Positions 33,398-41,269 of a stretch of 64,000 nt of DNA are shown here, in pieces; the stretch's first letter is position 1; each line of letters starts with the position of its first letter. The notes beneath the pieces were generated by a model, which ran no database searches, was not told the origin of the DNA, and was given only the letters and a program-made list of their open reading frames with translations. The position numbers were made by a program, and so were the translations under genes. The DNA comes from Paractinoplanes pyxinae (GTDB lineage: Bacteria > Actinomycetota > Actinomycetes > Mycobacteriales > Micromonosporaceae), in contig NZ_JAPNTZ010000002.1 of assembly GCF_026626335.1 (NCBI RefSeq), positions 124,001 to 188,000 of the forward strand, written 5' to 3'.

Positions 33398-34321
33398 ATG
33401 GCCGAAGGCGATTCGCCTGTGATTGCGCGCCGGCGCGTACGCCTGGCGTTGCGCGAGGCGCGTGAGGCGGTACCACTTACTCAAGCGCAAGTGGCTGAGG
33501 CGATGGAGTGGTCGCTCAGCAAAGTCATTCGAATCGAGAGCGGCGACGTCACCATCTCGATCAATGACCTCAGGGGCGTCCTGAGTCTCCTCGATGTCAG
33601 CGACCGTGCCATAGTTGATTCATTGGTGGCTGACGCGCGAGTCAGCCGCATCCGTCCGAAGGTCCAGCCGGCTTGGTGGATGAGTCCCCGGTTCGATGAC
33701 GTTCTGGCCGATGCGCTTCGTCAATTACTCGAGTACGAATCCGAGGCGACGGCGATCCGGTCGTTCAATCTCCTGTTCGTGCCAGGTCCGTTGCAGACGC
33801 CGGCCTACGGCGCCGCGCTCACCAATCCCTGGGTCGAGGAACTCGGCGACGAATTTTCACAGACCCGGGTCCAAGTCCTCGTCGAGGCCCGGCAGCGGCG
33901 TCGCGAAGCGTTGCTGGCGAGACCCGGGTCGTTCAAGTATTTCATCCTGATCGATCAGTCGGTGCTCATGCGCCCGATCGGCGGCATCGAGGTCTTCGCC
34001 GATCAGCTGCGGCTAATCGTCGAGCTGTCGAGTCAGGCGATGTTCCAGATTCGGATGCTTCCGTTCGACCTCTCCATCGCCATCGCGAACAACGGCAGCT
34101 TCGACCTCCTGACGGTCGGCGCCGACGCGAGGGAGGGCGATGTTCTCTACCGAGAGAACGGAGTTTACGACCAGCTGGTCGAGAACCGCGCCGAGGTGGC
34201 GCGGCACCGCGACCGTTTCGAACAACTTTGGAGCGCTGCCGACAGTGAAAGTGACACGATCACTTTCATCAAGAAGCGCATGGAGGCTCTTGAGAAAAAC
34301 TCTCCGGAGGCCCGAGGTTGA
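33398..34321 (+). CDS. Second XRE-DUF5753 regulator (paralogue)
   Basis: 307 residues, clearly homologous over its full length to the regulator at 31930: the HTH LTQAQVAEAMEWSLSKVIRI is nearly identical, while the DUF5753 part (IRSFNLLFVPGPLQTPAYGA; IGGIEVFADQLRLIVELSSQ) is more diverged. The pair therefore looks like a tandem duplication in which the DNA-contacting part has been kept. Both may bind related operators, with different effector or partner specificity. It has its own DUF397 partner 54 bp downstream. Confidence 0.92.
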   Translation: MAEGDSPVIARRRVRLALREAREAVPLTQAQVAEAMEWSLSKVIRIESGDVTISINDLRGVLSLLDVSDRAIVDSLVADARVSRIRPKVQPAWWMSPRFDDVLADALRQLLEYESEATAIRSFNLLFVPGPLQTPAYGAALTNPWVEELGDEFSQTRVQVLVEARQRRREALLARPGSFKYFILIDQSVLMRPIGGIEVFADQLRLIVELSSQAMFQIRMLPFDLSIAIANNGSFDLLTVGADAREGDVLYRENGVYDQLVENRAEVARHRDRFEQLWSAADSESDTITFIKKRMEALEKNSPEARG

Positions 34322-34375
34322 GATGGAACAGGTAATCGTCATTCCACTGATCACTTGCTAGATCACAGGAGAGTC

Positions 34376-34573
34376 ATGATGCACGACGTTCAAGCGCCGC
34401 AGTGGCGCCGGGGTAGTCAGTGCACCGGCGGCAACTGCATCGAGGTTGCCAAAGTCGGCGAGCAGTATCTGATTCGGGACAGCAAGAACCCGGAACGGGC
34501 CCCGCACTCCTTCACCGAAGACGAGTGGGTCGCCTTCGTTCAGGGGGTCAACTCCGGCGAATTCATCTTCTGA
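34376..34573 (+). CDS. DUF397 protein, partner of the second XRE regulator
   Basis: 65 residues from ATG 34376 (ATG 34379 is equally possible; AGGAGAG lies just upstream). Motifs: WRRGSQCTGGNCIEVAKVGE, LIRDSKNPER, FTEDEWVAFVQGVNSGEFIF. It is very similar to the copy at 32905, so the XRE-DUF397 pair was duplicated as a unit. A terminator follows. Confidence 0.92.
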   Translation: MMHDVQAPQWRRGSQCTGGNCIEVAKVGEQYLIRDSKNPERAPHSFTEDEWVAFVQGVNSGEFIF

Positions 34574-34589
34574 TTCGACCGGGCTTAAG

Positions 34590-34619
34590 CCGCCCTGCGT
34601 GGGTCACCGCGCAGGGCGG
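34590..34619 (+). terminator. Terminator after the second DUF397 gene
   Basis: A perfect 10-bp stem, CCGCCCTGCG/CGCAGGGCGG, with a 10-base loop, 16 bases after the stop. Confidence 0.82.
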
Positions 34620-34902
34620 TCCTGGCGAGAGGAGAGAGAACGGTGCAGCGTGGCCGTCCGGATGGAAGAAAAGGCGAAGATTTCGGGTAGAGTAACGGCT
34701 TTCCCGCTCGGAATTCCCCCGTCCGGCTCCGCCCTGCGTTACGCGCGCCGTAGAACGGACTCCAGCTTTCAGAGCGGGATCTTTCGCCTAGGCGTTTATC
34801 TGACAAAACGGGCGAATCGTCTGGAGTTCACATCATTCATTCCTGCTGGATCCTGAAATGGTCGCTTAACGTGGACTTCGGGAACCGGCATGGAGGTGCA
34901 CG
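34620..34902. other. Spacer without recognised gene
   Basis: With the terminator before it, this makes a 329-base gap. A -10-like TAGAGT is near 34691, and separated arms ACTCCAG and CTGGAGT occur. I see no supported gene; a weak open frame across it lacks a ribosome site and a recognisable domain. Confidence 0.4.
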
Positions 34903-35100
34903 ATGAAGATCCAGTTCACCGAAGCCCTGCTCTGGCAAAAGGCTAAACGTTGCACGGGGGGTAACTGCGTCGAGGCGGCCGAGGCCGAGGGGCAGGTCCT
35001 GCTGCGCAACTCGACGAACCCGAACATGATCCTGACCTTCACCGCTGAGGAATGGGACGCGTTCGTGGACGGCGTCAAGAAGGGGGAGTTCTCCTTCTGA
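34903..35100 (+). CDS. Third, orphan DUF397 protein
   Basis: 65 residues with GGAGGTGCACG before the ATG. Signature: LWQKAKRCTGGNCVEAAEAE, LLRNSTNPNM, FTAEEWDAFVDGVKKGEFSF. It is more diverged from the other two and has no XRE gene directly upstream. It may be a leftover partner or may interact with either regulator. Confidence 0.9.
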   Translation: MKIQFTEALLWQKAKRCTGGNCVEAAEAEGQVLLRNSTNPNMILTFTAEEWDAFVDGVKKGEFSF

Positions 35101-35160
35101 TGAGGGGAAGTCCTGGCGAAGCGCTGGTGGGTCGTCGGCCGGGGGCGGCATACTGCGCTG

Positions 35161-35811
35161 GTGAGGGCTGACCCGCACGTTGCCCGCTTTGCCGTCCTGC
35201 AGGACGCGGCCGAGGCGTTGCTGGATGGGCTGGCAGAGCGGTACATGGTCGACCGCCGGGAGAGTAAAGAAGCTCTTGGGGCGGCCGACGCGTTGGTGCG
35301 GGTGGAAAGACTCATGCCGCGTACGCCTGCGGCCGCACCGCTCGCCATCGCGTTCACCGAGACGCCGGGGATCACCCTGCGTCTCGGTCGATGGTGGGTC
35401 GAGACCATGCCGGGGTGCGCGTGTGAAGTGTGCGACGAAGACCCCGAGCCGCTGGTCGAGATGCTTCACCTGCAGGTTTCCGCCCTCGTGGAGGGTGGGC
35501 TGTGGGAGCGGGTGCGGCGCGGGGTGGGCGGTTCGTGGTTCGAGAGCCGGCTCATCGGGGTTGGGCTCAACGCACGTCGGGAAGGGCCGCTGACCAGGCA
35601 GGACTCGCGTGAGGCGAGGCGTAGCGGCTTCGCCGCCGCCGTGCAGTGGGCGCCCTGGCCGCCGCGGCCGATCCAAGACAACGACGGCCGGGCGGCGGCA
35701 AGCGGTAGTGGCCCGGCATCCCAAGAGCAAAGCGGCCCGAACGCCGAAGAGCAAGGCGGGCCGTCGGCACATGAGAACGGCGGCTCGGCGGCGGGACGCG
35801 GCGAGGAGTGA
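35161..35811 (+). CDS. DUF6226-like hypothetical protein
   Basis: 216 residues from a GTG; TACTGC just upstream looks like a -10, so the message is probably leaderless. The core (residues 1-165) contains RLGRWWVETMPGCACEVCDE with a Cys-x-Cys-x2-Cys pattern, and SWFESRLIG, similar to the DUF6226 family. The last 40 residues are a Gly/Ser/Glu low-complexity tail. The function is unknown and no transmembrane part is visible. Confidence in the family name is moderate. Confidence 0.7.
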   Translation: MRADPHVARFAVLQDAAEALLDGLAERYMVDRRESKEALGAADALVRVERLMPRTPAAAPLAIAFTETPGITLRLGRWWVETMPGCACEVCDEDPEPLVEMLHLQVSALVEGGLWERVRRGVGGSWFESRLIGVGLNARREGPLTRQDSREARRSGFAAAVQWAPWPPRPIQDNDGRAAASGSGPASQEQSGPNAEEQGGPSAHENGGSAAGRGEE

Positions 35812-35835
35812 GGCTGGCGTCGGCCGGGTGAGGCG

Positions 35836-36945
35836 TCAGGCGCGGAACAGGGTCAGCAGGGCTCGGATGCTGGGGCGTTGCACGACGCTGGCCATGGAGA
35901 GGTTGCCTCGGCAGAAGGATTCGAAGGCGCGCCAGCCCAAGGGTGTGGCCATCGCGGCGTGGACGATTCTGGGATGGCGGGAGAAGGCGCTCAGCATGCG
36001 GGCGCCCGCTGTCATCTCGGGTTCGAGCTCGGCGGCCACCTGACGTTCGTACCGGGAAAGATCTTGCCATGCTGTGCCGGCCCAATCGCCCGAGCGCAGC
36101 GCGTAGCTGATGCCCTCGCGGGTCCACGGCTCGAGCAGGCCGGCTGCGTCGCCGACCACCACGACTTGGCCGCGCCGTAACGGGGCGTCGGGGCGGCGGC
36201 AGCGCGTCAAGTGTCCGGAATCGCGGACTACCTTGCGGTCGGTTAGGCCCAGGCGCTCGCGGAAGTCGGCCAGGTACTGCTTCGTCTCGGCGCCGTGGCC
36301 CTTTGCCATGATCACGCCGACGGTGAGCTCGTCTTCCTTGGGGAAGACCCACCCGTACGAACCGGGAAAAGCACCCCAATCCAGCTGGACCCGGCCCTGC
36401 CAGGTTGCGCGGTCCTCCGGCGTGGCGGCCAGCTCCACCTCGAGGCCGAGGTCTTGCTGCGCGAACGTGACCCCGACGTATCGGGAGGTGATGCCGGCCG
36501 AACCGTCGGCGCCGATGATCACGCGGGCGGTGATCTGCTCACCGTCGGTCAGCGTGACGACGCCCTGGTCGACCGCACGTACCTGAGCGTTCTGCCGGAC
36601 CACGGCACCGGCTGTCACGGCGGCCGAATACCAGGCGTGATCGAAGTCGTCGCGGCGGACGAGAGTCAGGAATGGTGACGAGGTGGCGCGGCGGGTGAAT
36701 GTGTGGCGGCCGGCCCGGGTGAAGGTCAGCGCTGAGATGCGGTCGCGCGCCGGCACGTCGATGTGCTGGTCGGCGTACGCCAAAGAAGTTCCGATGAGAC
36801 CGCCGCCGCACGTTTTGTAGCGCGGGTGCTCGGCGCGTTCGAGCACGATCGTGCGTGCTCCGGCCGAGGCCGCGGCGCGCGCCGCCGACAAACCGGCCGG
36901 CCCGCCGCCGACAACCGCCACATCCCAAGCCGGCTCCGCGATCAC
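35836..36945 (-). CDS. Geranylgeranyl-reductase-family FAD oxidoreductase
   Basis: 369 residues if GTG 36945 is used; an upstream ATG at 36990 would add 15 residues but overlaps the start of the divergent gene. The FAD Rossmann motif is VAVVGGGPAGLSAARAAASA at the N-terminus, and the second FAD motif is VVVVGDAAGLLEPWTREGIS. The region YGWVFPKEDELTVGV is typical of geranylgeranyl reductases, which saturate isoprenoid chains (for example menaquinone or lipid side chains). Since menaquinone genes are elsewhere in the window, menaquinone reduction is possible but not shown. A TTAGACT near -10 suggests a leaderless message from the GTG. Confidence 0.85.
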   Translation of the reverse strand: MIAEPAWDVAVVGGGPAGLSAARAAASAGARTIVLERAEHPRYKTCGGGLIGTSLAYADQHIDVPARDRISALTFTRAGRHTFTRRATSSPFLTLVRRDDFDHAWYSAAVTAGAVVRQNAQVRAVDQGVVTLTDGEQITARVIIGADGSAGITSRYVGVTFAQQDLGLEVELAATPEDRATWQGRVQLDWGAFPGSYGWVFPKEDELTVGVIMAKGHGAETKQYLADFRERLGLTDRKVVRDSGHLTRCRRPDAPLRRGQVVVVGDAAGLLEPWTREGISYALRSGDWAGTAWQDLSRYERQVAAELEPEMTAGARMLSAFSRHPRIVHAAMATPLGWRAFESFCRGNLSMASVVQRPSIRALLTLFRA

Positions 36946-36988
36946 GGGGCGGAAGTCTAACCGCGCCAGCTTATGTACGCTCGTACGC

Positions 36989-37549
36989 ATGACCACGATG
37001 CGCGAGCGCATGCTCGCCGGTGAGCTCTACCGGGCCGACGATCCGGCCCTCTTCGACGACATGAACCGGGCCGCGAAGCTGTCTCACCAGCTCAACACGG
37101 CCGATCCCACCGATCACGCCCTGCGCCGGCGGCTGCTGACCGAGCTGCTCGGGCGGTTCGGCGAGGACAGCGAGATCCGCCCGCCGTTTCGCTGCGACTA
37201 CGGCTACCAGACCTTCGTCGGGGCCCGCACCTTCGCCAACTTCGGGTTGATCAGCCTCGATGTGGCAACTGTCACCATCGGCGACGACGTGCAGATGGGG
37301 CCGAACGTGCAACTGCTCACCGCGTGGCATCCGGTCGCGGCCGGTCCGCGGCGCGACAAGTGGGAGGCCGCCTCGCCGATCGTCATCGGCGACAACGTCT
37401 GGCTCGGCGGCGGTGTCATCGTCCTGCCCGGGGTGACCATCGGCGACAACACGGTGGTCGGGGCCGGCGCCGTGGTGACCAAAGACCTGCCACCGAACGT
37501 GGTCGCGGTGGGCAACCCGGCCCGCGTGATCCGGGAGGTGGAGCCGTGA
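36989..37549 (+). CDS. Maltose/galactoside O-acetyltransferase-like protein
   Basis: 186 residues. It begins MTTMRERMLAGELYRADDPA, the Mac N-terminal motif of sugar O-acetyltransferases. Left-handed beta-helix hexapeptide repeats follow (VTIGDDVQMGPNVQLLTAWHP with the catalytic His, then SPIVIGDNVWLGGGVIVLPG). It transfers acetyl from acetyl-CoA to a sugar hydroxyl; the natural substrate is unclear. The upstream TACGCT or TATGT may be a -10 giving a leaderless transcript. Its stop overlaps the next GTG, so it is coupled to the TetR and MFS genes. Confidence 0.9.
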   Translation: MTTMRERMLAGELYRADDPALFDDMNRAAKLSHQLNTADPTDHALRRRLLTELLGRFGEDSEIRPPFRCDYGYQTFVGARTFANFGLISLDVATVTIGDDVQMGPNVQLLTAWHPVAAGPRRDKWEAASPIVIGDNVWLGGGVIVLPGVTIGDNTVVGAGAVVTKDLPPNVVAVGNPARVIREVEP

Positions 37550-38115
37550 CCGCCGTGCCCGCCGCCCGCTCGCCCCGCCGCTACGACCCCGACCGCAAGA
37601 GCCGGATCATTGACGCGGCCATCGAGGTGATCGCCGACCACGGCGTCGCCGGAACCACCAGCCGGCGCATCGCGGCCGCGGCCGACGTGCCGCTGGGCTC
37701 GATCACGTACCACTTCGACAGCGTGGAGGACCTGCTCGAACAGGCCTTCCGCCGGCACGCCGAGCTGATGTCGCCGCGCTACGAGGCGCACTTCGACGGG
37801 GTCACCGACCTGGCCGGCTTCGCCGACGCGGTCACCGACCTGATCAACGGGGACGCCGGCGGCGACCCGCGCGACTGGGCCGTGTCGTACGAGCTCTACC
37901 TGGCCGCCCTGCGCAACCCCGCCCTCCGCAGCGTGACCGACGCCTGGATGCGCCGGTCACGAATCGTGCTCGAGCGCTTCATCGATCCGGTCACCGCCCG
38001 CGGCGTCGACGCGCTCATCGAAGGCCTCGTCATGCACCTCACTTTGTCCACCGCCACGTACGACCGGGCCGAGACCCGGACCATCGTCGGCCGTTTCCTC
38101 GGAGTGCCGCAGTGA
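37546..38115 (+). CDS. TetR-family regulator
   Basis: 189 residues from a GTG overlapping the acetyltransferase stop (GTGA). HTH: RIIDAAIEVIADHGVAGTTS, RRIAAAADVPLGSITYHFDS. The C-terminal helical domain ends with RTIVGRFLGVPQ. The stop overlaps the GTG of the MFS carrier, so it probably controls that exporter and its own operon. Confidence 0.9.
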   Translation: MTAVPAARSPRRYDPDRKSRIIDAAIEVIADHGVAGTTSRRIAAAADVPLGSITYHFDSVEDLLEQAFRRHAELMSPRYEAHFDGVTDLAGFADAVTDLINGDAGGDPRDWAVSYELYLAALRNPALRSVTDAWMRRSRIVLERFIDPVTARGVDALIEGLVMHLTLSTATYDRAETRTIVGRFLGVPQ

Positions 38116-39356
38116 GCTCGACTGTCGAGACCGTGCCGGAGGTGCGCGCGGCGACCCGTGCCGTCTACGCCGCCTTCATCCTGGCCGGGGTGGCCGCGGC
38201 CAGCTGGGCGTCGCGGATCCCGCAGGTGCGCGACGAGCTCGGCCTGACCCCGTCCGGCATCGGCCTGGTCCTGCTCTCGCTGGCCGCCGGATCGATCATC
38301 TCGCTGCTGCTGGCCGGGCAGATCGTCGCCCGGTTCGGCTCGAGCCGCACGGTCGCCGCGATGGGTGTGCTGCTGGGCGTGGCCCTGGTCGCGGTGGCGA
38401 TCGGCTACCAGTTCGGCGTGCTGCCGGTGGTCGTCGGCCTGTTCGCCTTCGGCTTCGCGAACGGCTCGTGGGACGTCGGCATGAACGTCCAGGGCGCGAT
38501 CGTCGAACGGCGCCTCGGCAAGGCGATCATGCCGCGCTTCCACGCCGGCTTCAGCGTCGGCACGGTCGCGGGCGCCCTGGTGGGGGCGGCGGCGGTGGCG
38601 CTCGGCCTCTCGGTGACGATCCACCTCGCCGTCACGGCGGTGCTGATCGCCGTCATCGTGGTTCTGTCCGTACGCGCGTTCGTGCCCGACGACGCCGGCC
38701 CCGCGCCCGTCGTCACCCCGTCCGACCCGACGATGGTCGGCTCGACCGCGCCCGTCACCAAGCGCAGCCGCCTGCACGACGCGTTGGCTACCTGGCGTGA
38801 GCCCCGCACCCTCGTGGTCGGAGTGTTCGTGCTGGCGTTCGCCTTCACCGAGGGTGCCGGCATCGACTGGATCAGCGTCTCGATGATCGACAGCTACGGC
38901 ACGTCGGCCGCGGTCGGCACGCTGGCGTTCGCGCTGTTCCTGGCGGCCATGACGGTCGGTCGCTGGTTCGGGCCGGCGCTGCTCGACCGGTACGGGCGGG
39001 TGGCTGTGGTCCGGGTGCTGGCGGCCGTGAGCCTGGGCGGCTTGGCGCTCTACATCCTGGGGCCGGCCACGCCGTTGGCCTTCGTGGGCGCGCTGTTCTG
39101 GGGGTTGGGGGCATCGCTGGGCTTCCCGGTGGGCATGAGCGCGGCGGCCGACGACCCGGCCCACGCGGCGTCACGGGTCAGCGTCGTCGCGTCGATCGGG
39201 TACTGCGCCTTCCTGGGCGGGCCGCCGTTGATCGGCTTCCTCGGCGACCACGTCACGGTCAAGAACGCGCTGGTCGCGGTGGCGGTGCTGCTGATCGTCT
39301 CCATCACCATCGCAGGCGCGGTAAAACCCCTACCCGAACCAGAAGTGATGAGCTGA
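38112..39356 (+). CDS. MFS transporter (YbjJ-like)
   Basis: 414 residues with about 12 transmembrane helices. N-terminal FILAGVAAASWASRIPQVRD and FGFANGSWDVGMNVQGAIVE are typical of the YbjJ/FucP-like MFS branch. A longer central loop lies around residues 195-225. It is the third gene of an overlapping operon with acetyltransferase and TetR. It probably exports a small molecule; the substrate is unknown. Confidence 0.88.
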   Translation: MSSTVETVPEVRAATRAVYAAFILAGVAAASWASRIPQVRDELGLTPSGIGLVLLSLAAGSIISLLLAGQIVARFGSSRTVAAMGVLLGVALVAVAIGYQFGVLPVVVGLFAFGFANGSWDVGMNVQGAIVERRLGKAIMPRFHAGFSVGTVAGALVGAAAVALGLSVTIHLAVTAVLIAVIVVLSVRAFVPDDAGPAPVVTPSDPTMVGSTAPVTKRSRLHDALATWREPRTLVVGVFVLAFAFTEGAGIDWISVSMIDSYGTSAAVGTLAFALFLAAMTVGRWFGPALLDRYGRVAVVRVLAAVSLGGLALYILGPATPLAFVGALFWGLGASLGFPVGMSAAADDPAHAASRVSVVASIGYCAFLGGPPLIGFLGDHVTVKNALVAVAVLLIVSITIAGAVKPLPEPEVMS

Positions 39357-39451
39357 CTTCTCCTGGCCGGCGAATCCAAAAGCGAGACCCGTCGTGACGG
39401 TTGCGGTGGGTGCTGGCTTGGGCTTCTATCTCGTACGACCTATGGGCACAC

Positions 39452-39845
39452 GGTTCGTTCGGTGCGCAGCCAAGCGCCCCGGCGGGTTAGGGCGCACACG
39501 GTTCGTTCAGTGCGCAGCCGTGCGCCACAGGCGAGTTAGCGGGCGCTGAATCCGTTCGGTGCCCCAGCCCAGCGCCCCAGGCGGGTTGGGGCGCGCTCGG
39601 TTCGTTCGGTGTGCAGCCGAACGCCCCGGGCGGGTTGGGGCGCGCTCGGTTCGTTCGGTGCGCAGCCGTGCGCCACAGCGGGTTGGCGGGCGCTGAATCC
39701 GTTCGGTGCCCCAGCCCAGCGACTCAGGCGGGTTAGGGACGCTCGGCTCGTACGGTGCGCAGCCCAGCGCCCGGGCGGGTTAGCGGGCGCTCGATCCGTT
39801 CGGTGCGCAGGCCAGCGCCTCGGGCGAGCTTGCGGGGCTCAGCGG
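39452..39845. repeat. Eight copies of a 49-bp tandem repeat
   Basis: Units start at 39452, 39500, 39550, 39600, 39649, 39697, 39746 and 39794, each beginning near GTTCGTTCGGTGCGCAGCC and containing GGCGGGTTRGGGCGC. They are about 70-90% identical to each other. The array fills most of the 508-bp gap between the MFS gene and the hypothetical gene at 39865; the remaining 39357-39451 holds no gene. Confidence 0.9.
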
Positions 39846-39864
39846 GTGCGTACGATCTTGGGTC

Positions 39865-40443
39865 GTGGGGAGCAGCTATCAGACGGTTCTGGCCAGTGGT
39901 GAGCTCGACGACGTGAGGGCCGGTGTCTCGGCGTCCGGGCAGCGGGCGGTGATCATGCCGGTTGGCGAGCGTCGGTGGGCGGTGGTGCCGGCGCAGGAGG
40001 ACGGCGTGTACGCCGAGACCGAGGGGCTGGCGGCTCGGCTCAGCGTGGGTGGGCCGGCGGCGTCGTTCAGTGTGTTCGACTCCGACGTTCTGGTGGCCAT
40101 GCTGTTCCGGGGTGGCGCGGCGTACCACGAGTTCCTGTCGGACCAGTCCTTTCTGATGGAGGGCTGGGACGACGACGACAACGAGGTCCTGTACGACATG
40201 CTGGGCCGGCCCTATCTGCCCGACGACACTCCGCCGACCGGGCCGTTCGGAGCCGATGCGGCCGCCTTCGCGCCGCTCGGGGTGGGGTCCGTCGACGAGG
40301 GTGAGCTGAGTGCGGCGCTGCGGCAGGGGGCTCGCGACGCCGTCGAGTGGCATCACGCCATCGTGCATGCGCTCAAATTCGCCGACGCGCGGCCGCTGAC
40401 CATGACCTACGACGAGGCCGCGGCGTCCGGGCTGGGTGTCTGA
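39865..40443 (+). CDS. Hypothetical protein (192 aa)
   Basis: From GTG 39865, with TACGATCTTGGGT upstream (-10-like TACGAT, possibly leaderless). The protein is acidic and globular-looking, with VIMPVGERRWAVVPAQEDGV, FSVFDSDVLVAMLFRGGAAYHEFL and a DDDD segment. I do not recognise a family. No signal peptide, membrane helix or catalytic motif was found. It is followed by a small zinc-ribbon-like gene in the same direction. Confidence 0.7.
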   Translation: MGSSYQTVLASGELDDVRAGVSASGQRAVIMPVGERRWAVVPAQEDGVYAETEGLAARLSVGGPAASFSVFDSDVLVAMLFRGGAAYHEFLSDQSFLMEGWDDDDNEVLYDMLGRPYLPDDTPPTGPFGADAAAFAPLGVGSVDEGELSAALRQGARDAVEWHHAIVHALKFADARPLTMTYDEAAASGLGV

Positions 40444-40463
40444 AAACGTCGTACGGTGGGGGC

Positions 40464-40733
40464 ATGGCCAAGCCTCAAATGCGCCCGCCCGCGGCATCGG
40501 ACGACACAGCGGCACCCGGCGACGCGGAGTCGATGCCGGCTCAGGTGTTCGGGGTGGTGACCGCGGACAGCCGCTGCCCCACCTGCGGCAAGGTGGTCAC
40601 CGACGTGAACGCCGAGCCGCTCGACTATCAGGAGCTCGAGGACGGGTCGCTGCTCGTCGAGTCGGTCGTGTTCGTCGTGCTGCCGTGCGGGCACGACTTC
40701 ACCCGGCCGGTGGAGACCCGCGAGAATCTCTAA
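40464..40733 (+). CDS. Small zinc-ribbon-like hypothetical protein
   Basis: 89 residues from ATG 40464. It has a disordered, Pro/Ala-rich N-terminus, then SRCPTCGKVV and, about 45 residues later, LPCGHDF. The CxxC and CxH pairs can bind one zinc ion. The intervening part is a beta hairpin (YQELEDGSLLVESVVFVV). I do not know the family. It lies 20 bp after the preceding gene and 11 bp before the acetyltransferase gene. Confidence 0.7.
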   Translation: MAKPQMRPPAASDDTAAPGDAESMPAQVFGVVTADSRCPTCGKVVTDVNAEPLDYQELEDGSLLVESVVFVVLPCGHDFTRPVETRENL

Positions 40734-40744
40734 GCTGACCCGCC

Positions 40745-41269
40745 ATGGACGCTTACGGGGATCAGGTTCGGTTGCGGGCCATGGATGTGGCCGACGCCGA
40801 GGCGTTGTGGCGGTGGAACCACGACGCTGAGGTCATGCGGTGGATGGACGAGGGGTACGCCGAAACAACCGCCCAGGTGGCCAAGTGGCTCGGGGAGCGG
40901 CCCGAGAACGCGTACGGTGACGTGCTTTTCGGTGTCGAGGAACCCGGCGGCACCTTGATCGGGCTGGTGCGCCTGCACGGCGCCGAACCGGAGACCGGGA
41001 TCGCCGAGCTGGACATCTACCTCGGTGAGAAGGACTTCTGGGGTAAGGGCTACGGCACCGACGCGATGCGGACCGCTTGCCGGTACGGGTTCGAGAAGAT
41101 GCGCCTGCGCAAGATCAACCTGACTGCGGTGGTCGAGAACGAGGCCGCCGTCCACATCTACCGCAAGGTCGGCTTTATCGAGGAGGGCCGCCTGCGCCAG
41201 GTGTTCCGCCGCGACGGCGAGTGGATCGACAAGTTCACGATGGGCCTGCTGGCGCACGAGCTGCGCTAG
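40745..41269 (+). CDS. GNAT N-acetyltransferase (RimJ/RimL type)
   Basis: 174 residues. GNAT motifs: VRLRAMDVADAEALWRWNHD at the N-terminus, ELDIYLGEKDFWGKGYGTDA (acetyl-CoA pyrophosphate loop, motif A) and VENEAAVHIYRKVGFIEEGR (motif B). It acetylates an amino group of a protein N-terminus or small molecule; the target is unknown. The last 35 bases overlap the convergent MFS gene. Confidence 0.9.
   Translation: MDAYGDQVRLRAMDVADAEALWRWNHDAEVMRWMDEGYAETTAQVAKWLGERPENAYGDVLFGVEEPGGTLIGLVRLHGAEPETGIAELDIYLGEKDFWGKGYGTDAMRTACRYGFEKMRLRKINLTAVVENEAAVHIYRKVGFIEEGRLRQVFRRDGEWIDKFTMGLLAHELR

Noticed and set aside
33124..33465. 113-residue frame overlapping the second XRE gene
   Set aside because: It runs through the strong T-run terminator and overlaps the N-terminus of a certain gene in another frame.
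34599..34856. 85-residue frame between DUF397 genes
   Set aside because: No ribosome site, starts inside the terminator hairpin, no recognisable feature.
39452..39845. CRISPR array
   Set aside because: The whole 49-bp period is similar between copies, so there are no spacers.
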